The notes below the pieces were generated by a model that ran no database searches, had not been told where the DNA came from, and saw nothing but the letters and a program-made list of their open reading frames with translations. The position numbers and the translations under genes are program-made. This document shows positions 62,271 through 64,000 of a stretch of DNA of 64,000 nt, in pieces (within the stretch, counting starts at the first letter, position 1; every line of letters begins with the position of its first letter). The stretch is from Fimbriimonadales bacterium (GTDB taxonomy: Bacteria > Armatimonadota > Fimbriimonadia > Fimbriimonadales > ATM1): assembly GCA_026129745.1 (NCBI GenBank), contig JAHCHL010000009.1, positions 62,001-126,000 of the forward strand. Reading direction: 5' to 3'.

Positions 62271-62919
62271 CAGATTCCTCCTTCGCTAACCATTCTTCTC
62301 CCTCGCGAACGCGCAAGCTGTAAGCCCATGCGAAGCAAAGAAGAATCACGACAAGCGTTGTGTAAAAGATCGATCGATAGGTCGGATCAAGACCGCCGCC
62401 AACAACCGCCTGATTCGCGCCGCCGTGCAAAGTGAATGTGACCATTCTTGGCAGCGCGAAAATAAGAAATGGGACGGTCGGAAACGCGAAGATCGCATAC
62501 GCCGCCGAATAGGCCCTGGATCGTTCTTGATTCGAGAACGAGTACCGCAACGCAAAATAAGCCGCATAGATCAGCAATTGAATGAAGATGCTCGTCTGCC
62601 GAGGATCCCACTCCCAAAACGCACCCCACTGCACGCGAGCAAAGACCATCCCAGTCAAGGTTGCCAAAACACAAAGCAGCGTTCCGACTTCGATGGCTGC
62701 AACCGCGCGCACATCGAATCGCGGGTCCTTGGTCCGCAGGTACCGGATCGACATGACCGCGCCCCACAGATAGAACAGCGGGCAAAGCATCGCCGGCGGA
62801 ACATGGAAAAACAAAATCTTCGCGCTCTCTTCTTGCGGAAAGCCCTTCGCGCCCGGCGCCCAAACATAAAGTCCGGTGACGCCGATACCTGCCAGAAGTA
62901 GAAAGATTCGATAGATCAT
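62194..62919 (-). CDS. ccmC: Heme exporter/cytochrome c assembly protein CcmC
   Basis: 241 residues from ATG 62919; the open frame continues upstream to 63297 within ccmB and is rejected there. Six membrane helices are likely. The tryptophan-rich heme motif is WGAFWEWDPRQTS (about 100-112), with FFHVPPAML containing the first conserved His and LPRMVTFTLHGGANQ the second. It delivers heme to CcmE in cytochrome c maturation. The start overlaps the ccmB stop (ATGA). Confidence 0.93.
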   Translation of the reverse strand: MIYRIFLLLAGIGVTGLYVWAPGAKGFPQEESAKILFFHVPPAMLCPLFYLWGAVMSIRYLRTKDPRFDVRAVAAIEVGTLLCVLATLTGMVFARVQWGAFWEWDPRQTSIFIQLLIYAAYFALRYSFSNQERSRAYSAAYAIFAFPTVPFLIFALPRMVTFTLHGGANQAVVGGGLDPTYRSIFYTTLVVILLCFAWAYSLRVREGEEWLAKEESDGLATGGSDTADPGVVRPVRLRDDG

Positions 62920-63617
62920 TGCTTCCAGACCGCCGCATACAAGTACGGGCCAATCGCGAAGAATGCGGCAGCCATGCCCGCGAGCGACGCCACTGCGCCC
63001 CATGACTCGGAAACCGAATCGCCGAAGGCCCCGCGAAGAGCGGTGATCCCAGCCGCCAAAACGGGCAGCAGCAACGGCAAGGAGATTACCCCTGTCAACA
63101 GCCCCCGCCCCGTTGCGCGAGAAGCCAGCGCGCCGCACATAGACAACACCGCAGCGAGTCCGGCACATCCGCACAAAGTTCCGCAAACCAGCAACCCGAC
63201 GTCCGCGACCTGCACACGAACAAACAGCACGAACAGCGGCACAACCAAGCCAGCGACCGCGACAATCAACAAAAAATTGAAAATCGCCTTGCCCCAAAAC
63301 ACCGGGCCTGGATTCGCGATCAAACGAAGAAGGTCGCCGGTTCCCTGCTCCTCCTCAGCCAAGAAAGTCCGCGCCAAGCCGACCACGCACGCGAAAAGCA
63401 TCGCGACCCAAAGCAAACCCGCTGCCAGCGACGGCGAAGGCTCGCCACGAACCGACGCGAGACCAAGCGCAGTCACGGCACCCACGGCAAAAACCAACGT
63501 CGAATACAGGCCCACTCGCCCCCGCAGCTCCACGCGGAACTCCTTCCTGACGACCGCCGCGACCTCAGCCCCCCAGCCTAAGCTCAAAGTCGCCGTACCT
63601 CCTTTCCGATGGGTCAT
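62916..63617 (-). CDS. ccmB: Heme exporter protein CcmB
   Basis: About 233 residues from ATG 63617; a TTG at 63587 would avoid most of the overlap with ccmA. Six hydrophobic segments are visible. VVRKEFRVELRGRVGLYST near the start, ARTFLAEEEQGTGDLLRL, and SLPLLLPVLAAGITALRG are typical of CcmB, the membrane part of the CcmAB heme-handling ABC transporter. It continues the ccm operon toward ccmC. Confidence 0.9.
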   Translation of the reverse strand: MTHRKGGTATLSLGWGAEVAAVVRKEFRVELRGRVGLYSTLVFAVGAVTALGLASVRGEPSPSLAAGLLWVAMLFACVVGLARTFLAEEEQGTGDLLRLIANPGPVFWGKAIFNFLLIVAVAGLVVPLFVLFVRVQVADVGLLVCGTLCGCAGLAAVLSMCGALASRATGRGLLTGVISLPLLLPVLAAGITALRGAFGDSVSESWGAVASLAGMAAAFFAIGPYLYAAVWKQ

Positions 63618-64000
63618 TCGTCGCGAGGACGACGACACCCGACCCGCGCTGCTCCGCGATCGTTCGTTCGACCAGGCTCTTCCCTTCCTCATCGAGGCTT
63701 GCGCTCGCCTCGTCCAGCAGCAGGACGCCGGGACGGTGGCAGACGGCCAAAGCGAGCCTCAGCCTGGCCTTCATCCCCGTGCTGTAAGCACCCACCCGCA
63801 GCCCGCCCGCCGAATCGAGCCCAACCTTTCCAAGCGCGCCCACCGGATCGCAACCCTGGGAACCCCTTCTTAGCTTCGATGCGAGCTTGAGATGCTCCGA
63901 CCCGGTCAACTGCGCGTACAGCGCAAGCTCAGGCGAAACATAGCCCACCGCCCCGGAAGCGTCTACCTCGCCGCCCGTCGGTGGCTCCAAGCCCGCCAAA
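63565..64000 (-). CDS. ccmA: Heme exporter ATPase CcmA, C-terminal part
   Basis: The frame is open to the right edge; about 145 codons including the stop are present and the Walker A region is outside. Visible are MAGLEPPTGGEV (just after Walker A), LALYAQLTGSEHLKLASKLR, the signature YSTGMKARLRLALA, the Walker B LLLDEASASLDEEG, and the H-loop region VVLATNDPSE, where the usual His is Asn. It is the ATPase of CcmAB. The family assignment rests on operon context and the STGMKAR signature. Confidence 0.85.
   Translation of the reverse strand, partial: LAGLEPPTGGEVDASGAVGYVSPELALYAQLTGSEHLKLASKLRRGSQGCDPVGALGKVGLDSAGGLRVGAYSTGMKARLRLALAVCHRPGVLLLDEASASLDEEGKSLVERTIAEQRGSGVVVLATNDPSERRYGDFELRLGG

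Noticed and set aside
62920-63297. 126-codon extension of ccmC
   Set aside because: It is the shadow of ccmB in another frame, arginine-rich, without membrane helices.

Overview
This 64 kb window comes from a bacterial chromosome with a mostly housekeeping gene set. LptD-like and LptF/G-like lipopolysaccharide export proteins indicate a diderm. A prepilin whose C-terminus resembles the DG-type prepilins common in Planctomycetes and Armatimonadota, together with split glycine decarboxylase subunits and several zinc-ribbon proteins, make an Armatimonadota (Fimbriimonadia-like) origin my best guess. That assignment is inference; no rRNA or tRNA is present. The coding density is very high: many neighbouring genes overlap by 1-16 bases, and GTG and TTG starts are common.

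Left part (1-9.3 kb). The 5' end of a hydantoinase/oxoprolinase-type gene runs off the left edge. It is followed by a five-gene type I restriction-modification operon (hsdM, hsdS, two genes of unknown function with DUF6978-like and DUF1828/DUF1829-like sequences, hsdR), then a repeat-rich gap and a type IV prepilin-like gene. Next (9.3-20.1 kb) come obg-nadD-rsfS-TPR/TM2, a membrane zinc-ribbon protein ending in a ribosomal L7/L12-like domain, a membrane pyrophosphatase with a very large insertion, sucD, a MarR regulator coupled to a cysteine desulfurase, and the primary-type sigma factor.

Middle (20.1-44.3 kb), nearly all on the minus strand. A glycine-cleavage block (gcvH, gcvPA, gcvPB) leads into a lipoate ligase and a polysaccharide pyruvyl transferase. 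Upstream is an envelope block: zinc-ribbon membrane protein, LptF/G-like permease, LptD-like barrel, a GH42-like hydrolase with long basic tails, and era. Further on are plsY, glnE, a GH4 glycosidase and a secreted metalloprotease, then a lone pstB on the plus strand, an enolase-superfamily enzyme and sucC.

Right part (44.3-64 kb). This holds a large secreted TPR protein, moeA with a coupled unknown gene, a Ser/Thr kinase carrying eight CxxC knuckles, a polysaccharide group (wecB, glycosyltransferase, heparinase-type lyase, RmlA-like nucleotidyltransferase), an FMN reductase, and a run of minus-strand genes: ccmA(partial)-ccmB-ccmC-ccmD, ilvE, an McsA-like zinc protein, rpoZ, dnaJ, prmA, rph and rdgB.

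Several genes have a sigma-70 -10 hexamer placed 6-8 bases before the start codon, which suggests leaderless transcripts are frequent. By eye, base composition is clearly higher in GC at both ends of the window than in the middle.
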